From assembly GCA_039197065.1 (NCBI GenBank), contig JBCCUL010000008.1, positions 62,001 to 126,000 of the forward strand: DNA of 64,000 nt, read 5' to 3'. This document shows positions 34,385 to 42,180 of this stretch, in pieces (position 1 is the stretch's first letter; each line of letters opens with the position of its first letter). Below the pieces are notes generated by a model that did not search any database, was not told the DNA's origin, and saw nothing but the letters and a program-made list of their open reading frames with translations. Origin of the DNA: JANQPX01 sp039197065 (GTDB lineage: Bacteria > Pseudomonadota > Alphaproteobacteria > Geminicoccales > Geminicoccaceae). The position numbers were made by a program, and so were the translations under genes.

Positions 34385-35449
34385 ATGAGAGGAAAGCTGA
34401 TAGCCGCATTGGCGGCGACCTGCATCGCCGGCACCGCGGCTGCGCAGGAACTCACCGTCGGCTACATCTACCCGGCCCCGGTCGCCGATGTCGGCTGGGC
34501 GAAGCAGCTCGATCTCGGCCGGGAAGCGGTCGAGGCCGCCTATGGCGATCGCGTCGCCTCGGTCGTGGTCGAGAGCGTGCCCGAGGGACCGGACGCCGCG
34601 CGCGTCATGAACCAGATGGTCAGCGACGGTGCCGAATTCCTTATGCTGGGCTCGTTTGGCTACATGAATGACGGCCTCAAGCTCGCTCAGGCCAATCCCA
34701 ATGTCGCGATGATCCACGCCAGCGGCTTTCGTCAGACCGAGAATTTCGGCACGTTCACGTCGCGCGCCTATGAAGGCTTCTATCTTGGCGGGCTTGCTGC
34801 CGGCATGATGACCGAGAGCAACGTCATCGGCGTGGTCGGCGCCTTCGCCATCCCCGAGGTGGTCGCCGAGACGAACGCGCTCACCCTTGCCGTGCAGAAG
34901 GTCAATCCCGACGCCGAGGTCAAGGTCATCTGGATCAACACCTGGTTCGATCCGCCCAAGGCCCAGGAAGCCGCGCGCGCCCTGATCAGCCAGGGAGCGG
35001 ACGTTCTATTCTCCCTGCATCAGGACACGCCGTCCGTGGTCACCGTCGCCCAGGCCGAAGGCGTCTACGTGGTCAATACCGGCTCCGACATGAGCAGCTA
35101 CGGCCCGGATGCCGTGCTCGCCTCCGTCACCCATGACTGGACGGATTACTTCGTGCGCGAGGTCGGCGCCAAGCTGGACGGTACGTTCAAGGGCGGCGAC
35201 GAGCGTGGCGGCCTTGCCCAAGGCATGGTCGAGGTGGTCGCCTATAGCGATGATCTGAGCGAGGAGCAGGTCGCCATGATCAAGGCGACCGAAGCCGCCT
35301 TCATCTCGGGCGAGGAACATCCCTTCACCGGTCCGGTCCTCGATCAGGATGGCAATGAGCGCGTCGCCGCCGGCGAGGTGCTTGCCGATCCCGACATCTT
35401 CAGCATCGACTGGCTGGTCCAGGGCGTGGACGGCAGCATCCCCGAGTGA
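34385..35449 (+). CDS. BMP-family periplasmic binding protein
   Basis: The 354-residue protein has a signal peptide (MRGKLIAALAATCIAGTAAA, cleavage near 20) and the PnrA/BMP fold: ELTVGYIYPAPVADVGWAKQ, GAEFLMLGSFGYMNDGL, and FTSRAYEGFYLGGLAAGMM. BMP members bind nucleosides or purine derivatives; others (such as PnrA) bind deoxynucleosides. The Trp in WAKQ and Tyr in TSRAYEGFY line such pockets. It is the ligand-capturing part of the importer encoded upstream. Confidence 0.92.
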   Translation: MRGKLIAALAATCIAGTAAAQELTVGYIYPAPVADVGWAKQLDLGREAVEAAYGDRVASVVVESVPEGPDAARVMNQMVSDGAEFLMLGSFGYMNDGLKLAQANPNVAMIHASGFRQTENFGTFTSRAYEGFYLGGLAAGMMTESNVIGVVGAFAIPEVVAETNALTLAVQKVNPDAEVKVIWINTWFDPPKAQEAARALISQGADVLFSLHQDTPSVVTVAQAEGVYVVNTGSDMSSYGPDAVLASVTHDWTDYFVREVGAKLDGTFKGGDERGGLAQGMVEVVAYSDDLSEEQVAMIKATEAAFISGEEHPFTGPVLDQDGNERVAAGEVLADPDIFSIDWLVQGVDGSIPE

Positions 35450-35452
35450 TCG

Positions 35453-35803
35453 ATGGCAAAAGGCGGGGCGGACGGTGAGACCATTCCGTCCGGGACGTTC
35501 GGACGCGGCGGCCATCGCCGCGTCCTGGGCTCCCTGTCCTTCGAGGGTCGTCTTGGCCCCGCCTTTGCCCAATTCGCGCAGACTCGCGCCAGGCGCCTGT
35601 CGCTGACCGGCAGTATTCGCTACGACGCAACCCATGCCGTCGTCAGCATCGAGGGCCCCGAAGCGCTGGTCGGCGCCTTTGAAATGGCCTGCATCATCGG
35701 CCCCGAGACCTGCTCGATCGACAACTGGTCCTGGCATGCCACCGACCCGTCGACAGCTGATTCCGACAACGCATCGGATTTCGACGACCATTTGGATTTC
35801 TAA
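35453..35803 (+). CDS. Acylphosphatase-like small protein (tentative)
   Basis: The 116-residue product follows the binding-protein gene by three bases. Residues about 47-98 (RARRLSLTGSIRYDATHAVV, then SIEGPEALVGAFEMACIIGPETCSIDNWSW) line up with the later part of an acylphosphatase fold: helix, RLxLTGxIR strand, edge strand with an EGP turn, helix, final strand. The usual catalytic Arg in GxVQGVxxR is not obvious in the N-terminal part (GSLSFEGRLGPAF), and the Asn of the IRN motif is replaced (GSIRYD). It may be a non-catalytic relative. The family call is my own pattern reading and uncertain. Confidence 0.5.
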   Translation: MAKGGADGETIPSGTFGRGGHRRVLGSLSFEGRLGPAFAQFAQTRARRLSLTGSIRYDATHAVVSIEGPEALVGAFEMACIIGPETCSIDNWSWHATDPSTADSDNASDFDDHLDF

Positions 35804-35837
35804 AGGCCTGCTAAAATAACTTGCAGAAAGACCTGAT

Positions 35838-36368
35838 ATGATCACGCAATCTACAAATGAGAGGCGCTTAATCGTCAAATATGGCAAATTTAGCAGCTTG
35901 CTTCATATTGGAATGGTATTTTTTTATGCATCTTTTCTGACTTTTGCGTTTGATGGAGGTTTTTTCTTATTCATAATCTTTATCATTATTACCTCTCCAA
36001 TCATCTATTCTAGATTGATGCGCATAATATCCGACAAATCTGCTCTAGAAATTGCCGAAGATGGGCTTTTTGTCAGAAATTACTCTAAAAATAAAATAAA
36101 ATGGGATAATGTAAAAATTTCTCAAACTGCGACACCGTATGGCCGTGATTGCATATTTGTTAAATTTCGAAACCCTGCAATGTTCCAACCAGGCGAAGGA
36201 ATTAAACCATTACATTCATTCATAGCGCGTTGGAACCATTTGTACTATTTACCAGATTTCATACGAACTAAATTCTTATTCAATGACATACCAATTATGT
36301 CTCATCTTATATTAGACACACCGCTTGCGACCATAATGGAATCGATCGACGAGCATCGAGTTCATTAA
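35838..36368 (+). CDS. AT-rich membrane protein with PH-like soluble domain
   Basis: The 176-residue protein has two hydrophobic helices near the start (SSLLHIGMVFFYASFLTFAF; FFLFIIFIIITSPIIY) and a soluble beta-rich part beginning near residue 65, SALEIAEDGLFVRNYSKNKIKWDNVKISQT, whose layout resembles STM3941-like/PH-domain membrane proteins, with KIKWDNV near the last strand. Composition is much richer in A and T than its neighbours, with Lys AAA/Ile ATA usage, suggesting recent acquisition. It sits between the transporter operon and a minus-strand gene. Function is unknown. Confidence 0.7.
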   Translation: MITQSTNERRLIVKYGKFSSLLHIGMVFFYASFLTFAFDGGFFLFIIFIIITSPIIYSRLMRIISDKSALEIAEDGLFVRNYSKNKIKWDNVKISQTATPYGRDCIFVKFRNPAMFQPGEGIKPLHSFIARWNHLYYLPDFIRTKFLFNDIPIMSHLILDTPLATIMESIDEHRVH

Positions 36369-36379
36369 GAAATCACCAT

Positions 36380-37213
36380 CTAGGAACGCTTGTCCCCATT
36401 CTCACCGTCCGCCGGTGGCGGCGGCGGTGCTCGCCATAGGTAGGAATCTGCAGGCAGGCCCTTGGCCTTAATGCGCTCCAGGAGCTGGCTTGCAGTGTTC
36501 TCGCCGAGACCGCGGCCGACGACGACCGCGTAATGCGGGCTATCCAGGTCATAGGGGCCGTCCAGCTCGAAATGGATATCCGGCCAGCGCGCCAGGTGAT
36601 CGCGCAGCACCTGCCAGCCGTCGTCCTCAAAGCGCGGCGAGGCGATGATCACCGACCAGCGGCGATGAGGCTTGCCATCCTTCCGCGCCGGCGGATCGAG
36701 GAACCAGCGCTCTCGCCACTGACCGCGCGCCGATTGCGCCAGCACCATCTCGATGCGCATGATCTCGTTTTCGATCGTCGCATCCTCGTCCGACGCCTTG
36801 CCATTGGTGGCGACGCCGTTGACATAAGCGGCGAGGCTCGCGACGGACGGGTCCGCGGGCTCGAGCACATAGTCGAGAAAGACACGGCGCACGGCGCTCC
36901 GCCGCGCATCGGCGGTCATGGTCGAATCGAGCAGGACCATCTGACATTGAAGCGTCAGATAGGTGAGCTTGGTGAGCAGCTGCTCCGGCTGATCCCGGTA
37001 AACCTCGACGATGGCGGTCTCGTCGACGGCGCCGAGCCCATGCAGACCGAGTGCGGCGGTAAAACGCCCCAGCAGGCGCTCGGCCACCTTGATCGTCTGC
37101 TCCTTCTTGAGGTGAGCCGCCGGCAAAGCGCCCGGGCATTCAATCACTTGGGCGGAGGCGGCAGGGGCGGCAATAATCAGACAACAACATGCAAATGCCC
37201 AAAGCCGGCTCAT
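36380..37213 (-). CDS. Exported protein with C-terminal SPOR-like repeat
   Basis: ATG at 37213 (GGGAG about 14 bp upstream) gives 277 residues with a signal peptide (LWAFACCCLIIAAPAASAQ). The middle (QLLTKLTYLTLQCQMVLLDS; RRVFLDYVLEP) is helical. The C-terminal third has two SPOR-like units: WSVIIASPRFEDDGWQVLRD and HYAVVVGRGLGENTASQLLERIKAKGLPADSYLW. SPOR domains bind denuded peptidoglycan glycans, but the assignment rests on pattern alone. An alternative start is at 37240. Function is unknown, likely periplasmic. Confidence 0.72.
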   Translation of the reverse strand: MSRLWAFACCCLIIAAPAASAQVIECPGALPAAHLKKEQTIKVAERLLGRFTAALGLHGLGAVDETAIVEVYRDQPEQLLTKLTYLTLQCQMVLLDSTMTADARRSAVRRVFLDYVLEPADPSVASLAAYVNGVATNGKASDEDATIENEIMRIEMVLAQSARGQWRERWFLDPPARKDGKPHRRWSVIIASPRFEDDGWQVLRDHLARWPDIHFELDGPYDLDSPHYAVVVGRGLGENTASQLLERIKAKGLPADSYLWRAPPPPPADGENGDKRS

Positions 37214-37452
37214 CAACCTGATCTCCCAAATCAGACCCATCTATAAATGACGGTCTTGTTCGTGCCGCTTGTCTTTCGTTTAGCACAAGTCACGCGGATG
37301 TCACAGCAGTTGCGAAACCTTACATTGATAGATCGCCGACCATTGTTCATACGGTCTCTCTGACTTTCCATACGGCCTTCATGGACCGCCCGTCGGATCT
37401 GTGTTAGCGCCAAAAGCGCATGCAAAACCTAAAGCCAGAGATGAGAGCCGCC

Positions 37453-38133
37453 ATGACATTCTCGATCGTCGCACGCTGCGCCCGGACAGGCATGTTCGGC
37501 ATGGCGGTCTCGTCCTCATCACCGGCGGTTGCGGCAAGATGCGCCCATGCGCGCGCCGGCGTCGGCGCCTTTTCGACCCAGAACGTCACCGATCCGAGCC
37601 TCGGGCCGCGCGGCCTTGATCTGATGGCAAGCGGCAGGTCCGCCAGGGCGACGCTCGACGAGATCACCGCCAGCGCCGATCACATCGCTCACCGTCAGCT
37701 CACCGCCATCGGCGCCGACGGGCGCAGCGCGACGTTTTCAGGTGCCCGGACGCTTGGCATCTATGCCGCGGCGGAGGGGAAAGACGCGGCGGCCGCCGGC
37801 AATCTCCTGAAGAGCGAAGCCGTGCCTGCCGCCATGCTCGACGCCTTCGCCAAGACCCCGGACCAGCATCTCGGCGATCGCCTGCTAGATGCGATGCAGG
37901 GCGCCCTCGATGCCGGCGGCGAGGAAGGGCCGGTCCATTCGATCGGCATGCTGATCGTCGATCAGGTGCCCTGGCCCATCGTCGATCTGCGCATCGACTG
38001 GACCCAAGACGATCCCATAAGCGGTCTCCGCTCGATCTGGCAGGTCTACAAGCCGCAGATCGACGCCTATATCACCCGCGCCCTCGCCCCCGAAGCCGCC
38101 CCAAGCTATGGCGTCCCCGGCGAGGTGGTTTGA
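37453..38133 (+). CDS. DUF1028 family Ntn-type hydrolase-like protein
   Basis: ATG at 37453 gives 226 residues: TFSIVARCARTGMFGMAVSSSSPAVAARC, GVGAFSTQNVTDPSLGPRGLDLM, then DHIAHRQLTAIGADGRSATFSG. These match the DUF1028 pattern, believed to be an Ntn-hydrolase-like fold with the N-terminal Thr2 as possible nucleophile after Met removal. Members occur next to ureohydrolases and amide/urea transport genes. It is followed by a ureohydrolase. An in-frame start at 37441 is possible. Its stop codon lies in the loop of a structured leader. Confidence 0.88.
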   Translation: MTFSIVARCARTGMFGMAVSSSSPAVAARCAHARAGVGAFSTQNVTDPSLGPRGLDLMASGRSARATLDEITASADHIAHRQLTAIGADGRSATFSGARTLGIYAAAEGKDAAAAGNLLKSEAVPAAMLDAFAKTPDQHLGDRLLDAMQGALDAGGEEGPVHSIGMLIVDQVPWPIVDLRIDWTQDDPISGLRSIWQVYKPQIDAYITRALAPEAAPSYGVPGEVV

Positions 38134-38293
38134 CCACCTCATTGACTTATGGGCTTCGTCGATGAACGTGCCAAGGCTGTGACGGGTATGCGGGCTCGTC
38201 TCGGGTAAGTAGAGGTTATCGTCTCGGGAGGATCGCATACCCTTCCCTCGCCGGACGCTTTCGGCGATGTCGGTTCAACGTCAATGAGGTGGT
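38122..38293 (+). promoter_or_regulatory. Structured leader with alternative pairings before the ureohydrolase
   Basis: Three segments compete: GAGGTGGT (38122-38129), ACCACCTC (38133-38140) and GAGGTGGT (38286-38293). Segment 2 can pair with 1 (8 bp, 3-nt loop) or, extended to 14 bp, with 3 (38133-38146 against 38280-38293). Segment 3 is the Shine-Dalgarno-like GAGG seven to ten bases before ATG 38300. Inside the large loop GGGTATGCG (38184-38192) pairs with CGCATACCC (38234-38242) and a CGCCG...CGGCG hairpin follows. This resembles a translational switch, but could also be a small inverted-repeat element. Confidence 0.6.
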
Positions 38294-38299
38294 CATGCC

Positions 38300-39274
38300 A
38301 TGGCTGATGCTCACGACGCGAGCATGATGAACAATCTTTACTGGTGGGGCGTGCCGACGCTGTTTCGCTGTCCGCATGAGGCGGTGGAGGGATGCGACAT
38401 CGCGCTTGCGGGCGTGCCGCACTCCACAGGCAACGGCACCACCGAGCGGGATCAGCATCTGGGCCCGCGCGCAGTGCGCAACATTTCCGCCTTGCAGCGC
38501 CGTGTTCACGGCGGCTTCGGCATCGATCCCTGGGCTCTGGCACGCATCCACGATATCGGCGACGTCCCCTTCCCGCGCGCCAACGACAATGAGGCGTGTA
38601 TCGAGGACATCACCAGCTTCTTCAGGCAAGTCGACGCGGTCGCCGCCCGGCCTGTGTCGATCGGCGGGGATCACTCGATCAGCGGCGGCATTCTGCAGGC
38701 GCTGGGCAAAGGCAAGCTTGCCGGCGGCGAGCCTGTGAGCCTCCTCCACCTCGATGCCCATACCGATGTGTTCACCAAGGTCGACCATTTCCTCGGCGCC
38801 AAGAAATCCGCTGCCCATTGGGGCGCTTACCTCGCCGATCAGGGCCAGGTGGATCCCACCCGTTCCATGCAGATCGGCCTTCGAGGTCATCCTCGAACCC
38901 TGGACTGGCTCCAGCCGTCCTATGACTACGGCTACAACATCGTCACCATGGCCGACTATCGAAAGCGCGGCAGCGCCGATGTGATCGCCGAGGCGAGAGA
39001 CGTGCTTGACGGGCGTCCCGTCTACATTACCTTCGATCTCGACTGTCTCGATCCCACGGTCGCCCCTGCCGTCGCCAATATCGAGCCCGGCGTCAAAGGC
39101 TTCGACATCGACGAAGCGATGGCGCTGCTTCATGCCGTCCGCGGCATGAACATCATCGGCGGGGACGTCGTCTGCCTCATGCCCACCAAGGACCATCCCA
39201 ACAACATTACGGCGATGGTCGCAGCCTCCGTGATGTTCGAAATGATCTCGATGATTGCCGAGAAGATTTCTTGA
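38300..39274 (+). CDS. Agmatinase/arginase-family ureohydrolase
   Basis: The 324-residue enzyme has the dimanganese motifs GGDHS (122-126, His125), DAHTD (152-156) and DLDCLDPT (246-253), and an N-terminal GVPHSTGNGTTERDQHLGPRAVRN resembling agmatinase-like members. Such enzymes hydrolyse a guanidino group to urea plus an amine. The exact substrate (agmatine, guanidinobutyrate, guanidine or other) cannot be fixed. Its neighbours (DUF1028, purine-type importer) suggest nitrogen salvage from a heterocycle. The preceding leader may control its translation. Confidence 0.9.
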   Translation: MADAHDASMMNNLYWWGVPTLFRCPHEAVEGCDIALAGVPHSTGNGTTERDQHLGPRAVRNISALQRRVHGGFGIDPWALARIHDIGDVPFPRANDNEACIEDITSFFRQVDAVAARPVSIGGDHSISGGILQALGKGKLAGGEPVSLLHLDAHTDVFTKVDHFLGAKKSAAHWGAYLADQGQVDPTRSMQIGLRGHPRTLDWLQPSYDYGYNIVTMADYRKRGSADVIAEARDVLDGRPVYITFDLDCLDPTVAPAVANIEPGVKGFDIDEAMALLHAVRGMNIIGGDVVCLMPTKDHPNNITAMVAASVMFEMISMIAEKIS

Positions 39275-39468
39275 GAAGAAATGATCGAGAAGCAGATCCG
39301 CATCACCCATAAGGATATACCCAAGACTTCCAAAGTTCATTTACAAAGAGAACAGAACCATCAAGAGATAAAAATAAAGATAATAAATAGATTCTGACAA
39401 TTTACTTTTATATTTTTCGGCACTAACAAACCATTCTCGAATTTCAAACTTTTAGGGAAATTTTCTTG

Positions 39469-40014
39469 ATGCGAGCCCTGCCGCTGATTGCAGCCGTCTT
39501 TCTGGCAAGCTGCGCAAGCCCTAAATCGACCGTCGAAACACTGACACCGGCCAAGGCTGCCATCGCCCCGGGATCGACCGTCGCGATCCATGTCGAAGCG
39601 CCCGCCGTTGAACCGGCCGAGGATGCGCCGGTCGACGAACGCGAAGCCTATGTCCTTGCCAAGCATCTGAACCAGACATTGCCCGGTCTCCTCACCTATG
39701 AGGGTCTGTTCGGCAACGTCGTCGAAAGCGGCGAGCAGGCTGACTACGATATGCTGATCAAGGTCCGCGATGCGCATCTTGAGCTTTATGGCGACAACAA
39801 GACATCTGCCCTTTACGGCGATGTTGCCGAGTTGGAGATCACCCTCAAAGACCAGGCGAGCCAGGAGGTCGTCTCGGCGTTCGTCGTCGATGCTGCGTCC
39901 AAGAAGAAGGATCGCTTCTCAGCCGAACTCGGCGGTCAAGCCGACCTCATTTACCAGCCGGTCGAACTGGTCGACCTCTCGGTCGAACGTATCCTTGAAG
40001 GGCTCGATTCCTAG
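39469..40014 (+). CDS. Lipoprotein of unknown function (pair member 1)
   Basis: ATG at 39469 gives 181 residues with lipobox VFLASCAS (Cys near 15). The mature protein (STVAIHVEAPAVEPAEDAPVD; YEGLFGNVVESGEQADYDML; LELYGDNKTSALYGDVAELEITLKD) has the alternating strand/helix of small periplasmic assembly or curli-like domains (compare LptE, CsgG-like) but no recognisable family. A second lipoprotein gene of similar design begins 110 bp downstream. AT-rich, possibly promoter-bearing DNA lies upstream (39275-39468). Confidence 0.75.
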   Translation: MRALPLIAAVFLASCASPKSTVETLTPAKAAIAPGSTVAIHVEAPAVEPAEDAPVDEREAYVLAKHLNQTLPGLLTYEGLFGNVVESGEQADYDMLIKVRDAHLELYGDNKTSALYGDVAELEITLKDQASQEVVSAFVVDAASKKKDRFSAELGGQADLIYQPVELVDLSVERILEGLDS

Positions 40015-40123
40015 CTCTTTGAGAACTCATCCGGAAAGTCACCGATCGACCGTTCGCCCTGCAAGACCGCGGAACGGCAATTCGGAGACCGTTTCCCGCA
40101 CATTCATGCAAGCGAGGACTACC

Positions 40124-40726
40124 ATGATGATCAAGAAGTTCGGTGCAGCCGCTGTCGCTCTGCTGTCCCTCGGCGCCTGCGCCACCGGTGACGTTGAGAT
40201 CCCGCCGGTCGCACAGGTTACGCAAAAACCGGTGACGACGATTGAGGAGGGCAAAGTTCTCGGCCTCGAACTTACGTCCTCGGTGGCATCCTCGCCACTC
40301 CTTGAAAAAGCGGAAAAGCAGCTCGGCCGCCAATTGGTGACGATGCTCGGCAAGGGCAACTTCACCAAGGTCGTAAAGATCGACCAACCGCATGACTACA
40401 AGCTGGCTGCCGTGATCGCCGACTTCGAAACCATCAATCCAAGGCTCTCTGCACTCGGCGAACTGGTCTCCGACACGGCGGGCATCGAAGCGGGTCAGGT
40501 TGTTTCGGAGCTAGCCGTCAAGGTCGACCTCCAGGATGCGGCCGGCGGCGGTGGCTCCATCACCAAGTTCAACGTCAAAGGCGGAATCCCGGGTGTCGTG
40601 AGCGACACAGCCACCAAGAACCTCGCCATTCAGCAGACCGCCCTTAACGTCAGTATCGCCCTGACGTGCATCAATGAAGGCAACAGCAGCGAATCGAACG
40701 TCGCCGCAATGTGCGCGGGCTTTTAG
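40124..40726 (+). CDS. Lipoprotein of unknown function (pair member 2)
   Basis: ATG at 40124 gives 200 residues with lipobox LLSLGACA (Cys near 20). The mature protein includes TIEEGKVLGLELTSSVASSPLLEKAEKQLGRQLVTML and KVVKIDQPHDYKLAAVIADFETINPRL, then GIEAGQVVSELAVKVDLQDA, followed by a Gly-rich turn. Spacing of periodic strands recalls the preceding lipoprotein, so duplication is possible. It has two closely spaced Cys near the end (LTCINEGN, MCAGF), which may form a disulfide. Function is unknown. Confidence 0.75.
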   Translation: MMIKKFGAAAVALLSLGACATGDVEIPPVAQVTQKPVTTIEEGKVLGLELTSSVASSPLLEKAEKQLGRQLVTMLGKGNFTKVVKIDQPHDYKLAAVIADFETINPRLSALGELVSDTAGIEAGQVVSELAVKVDLQDAAGGGGSITKFNVKGGIPGVVSDTATKNLAIQQTALNVSIALTCINEGNSSESNVAAMCAGF

Positions 40727-40762
40727 TGGTGTGACAACATCGTTTGTTTCCCACCGTCGACG

Positions 40763-40793
40763 CCCAAACCGGCGGTATGCCGCCAAGTTTGGG
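40763..40793. terminator. Strong hairpin between convergent genes
   Basis: CCCAAAC (40763-40769) pairs with GTTTGGG (40787-40793), enclosing GGCGG/CCGCC around a TATG loop. It lies between the lipoprotein gene and the convergent pdxA-like gene, and may stop transcription from both sides. Confidence 0.7.
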
Positions 40794-40849
40794 TGGACGT
40801 CCACGGGCGTGTTATCCGAAGTGGCCGCTCCAGCAGATATTGAACAGCA

Positions 40850-41917
40850 CTAAGCTCGCCCGCCCCTGAAAAAGCCGCGGACTGCCTCTATTCGCGTGGC
40901 GCGATCGGGAAAGCCGTTGTCGCCGGCGAATTGGCGGGCCATGTCGGCGCCGATCAGGAGGGCGCGCTTGGAAGCTTCGGGGTTGGCCTTGCCTTGGCCT
41001 GCGATGTCGAATGCGGTGCCATGGGCAGGCGTGGTGATCGGGAAGGGGTAGCCGCCGATCAGCGTGATGCCGCGATCGAAACCCATCAGTTTCATCGCGA
41101 TCTGGCCCTGGTCGTGATACATGGTGAGCACCGCGTCGTGCAGCCCGGCCTGCGCGCGCAGGAACACGGTATCGGGCGAAAACGGCCCTTCGACGGCAAG
41201 CTGCCTGTCCGCAGCCGCACGCACCGCAGGCTCGATGATCTCGATCTCCTCCCGCCCGAAATTACCGCCGTCACCGGCATGAGGATTGAGCCCGGCGACC
41301 GCGAGGCGCGGCCGTTCGAAGCCGACCGCCTGCATGCTCTCCAGGGTCAGGTCAATCGCCTTCTCGATCCGCTCCGGCGTGATATGCGAAGCGACTTCGG
41401 AAAGCGGGATATGCGAGGTCACCCGCGCGTTCCAGACCTCCTCCAGAATATTGAATTCACTGCCGTCTTTGGCTGCACCGATGGTGCGCTTGATGAAGCC
41501 GATCTCGTCGACATAGTCCTCTTCGGCGAGGCGCATGGAGTGCTTGTTGAAGGGGGTGAAGGCCACCGCATCCGCGATCCCGGCCGCCGCCATCTTGAGC
41601 GCGACCCGGAAGTTCACGAGTGCAAAGTCACCGCCGGCCACCGAAGACTGCCCCACTTCGATATCGGCAGGATCGAGATGACCGAGATCTGCAAGACACT
41701 GACCATGCTCGGCAAAACCATCGAGGTCAGGAACGCTGCCCTCGATGCCGGCCTGGCGCTCGCCCAGCGCAAGCACGCGGCGATCGCCGATCAGGAGAAC
41801 ATCGGCGGCATCCGCAATATCCTGGTCGGCCAGCAGGCGCGCCGCCAGCTCCGCGCCGATCCCGGCCGGATCCCCCATGGCAAGCGCGATCATCGGTTTT
41901 TCTGAACTGCTCATCAT
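40850..41917 (-). CDS. PdxA family 4-hydroxythreonine-4-phosphate dehydrogenase
   Basis: From ATG at 41917 the protein is 355 residues: MIALAMGDPAGIGAELAARLL, later AFTPFNKHSMRLAEEDYVDEIGF, GLNPHAGDGGNFGREE, then TMYHDQGQIAMKLMGFDRGI and TTPAHGTAFDIAGQGKANPEA. These cover the zinc-binding His residues and the NAD(P) site of the PdxA family. It oxidises a phosphorylated hydroxyacid. PdxA2-type members acting on 4-phosphothreonate are close relatives, so B6 biosynthesis is not certain. It lies divergent to purA. Confidence 0.85.
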   Translation of the reverse strand: MMSSSEKPMIALAMGDPAGIGAELAARLLADQDIADAADVLLIGDRRVLALGERQAGIEGSVPDLDGFAEHGQCLADLGHLDPADIEVGQSSVAGGDFALVNFRVALKMAAAGIADAVAFTPFNKHSMRLAEEDYVDEIGFIKRTIGAAKDGSEFNILEEVWNARVTSHIPLSEVASHITPERIEKAIDLTLESMQAVGFERPRLAVAGLNPHAGDGGNFGREEIEIIEPAVRAAADRQLAVEGPFSPDTVFLRAQAGLHDAVLTMYHDQGQIAMKLMGFDRGITLIGGYPFPITTPAHGTAFDIAGQGKANPEASKRALLIGADMARQFAGDNGFPDRATRIEAVRGFFRGGRA

Positions 41918-42180
41918 CTGAACCTTCTCTGCCCCTCCCACCTTCTTCATCAGTGATACAGAAGCCATCCCTAACAAAACAAGAGCGCCCGGCTTTCAAG
42001 CAAGGCGAGGCATTCCAAACGGAGCCAACGCAGCCCGCGCCACAAGTCCAGGCGGGCGGCCCAGCCGCCCTACCCTTGACGGGTGGTGGGGTTTCGTGCA
42101 CTCGGACATCGGTTTCGTGATCAACAGCTGCGGCAGGGCTTGCCGCGCATGGCGGCGCGTCCGCTTTTTGGAGTTTTCGA

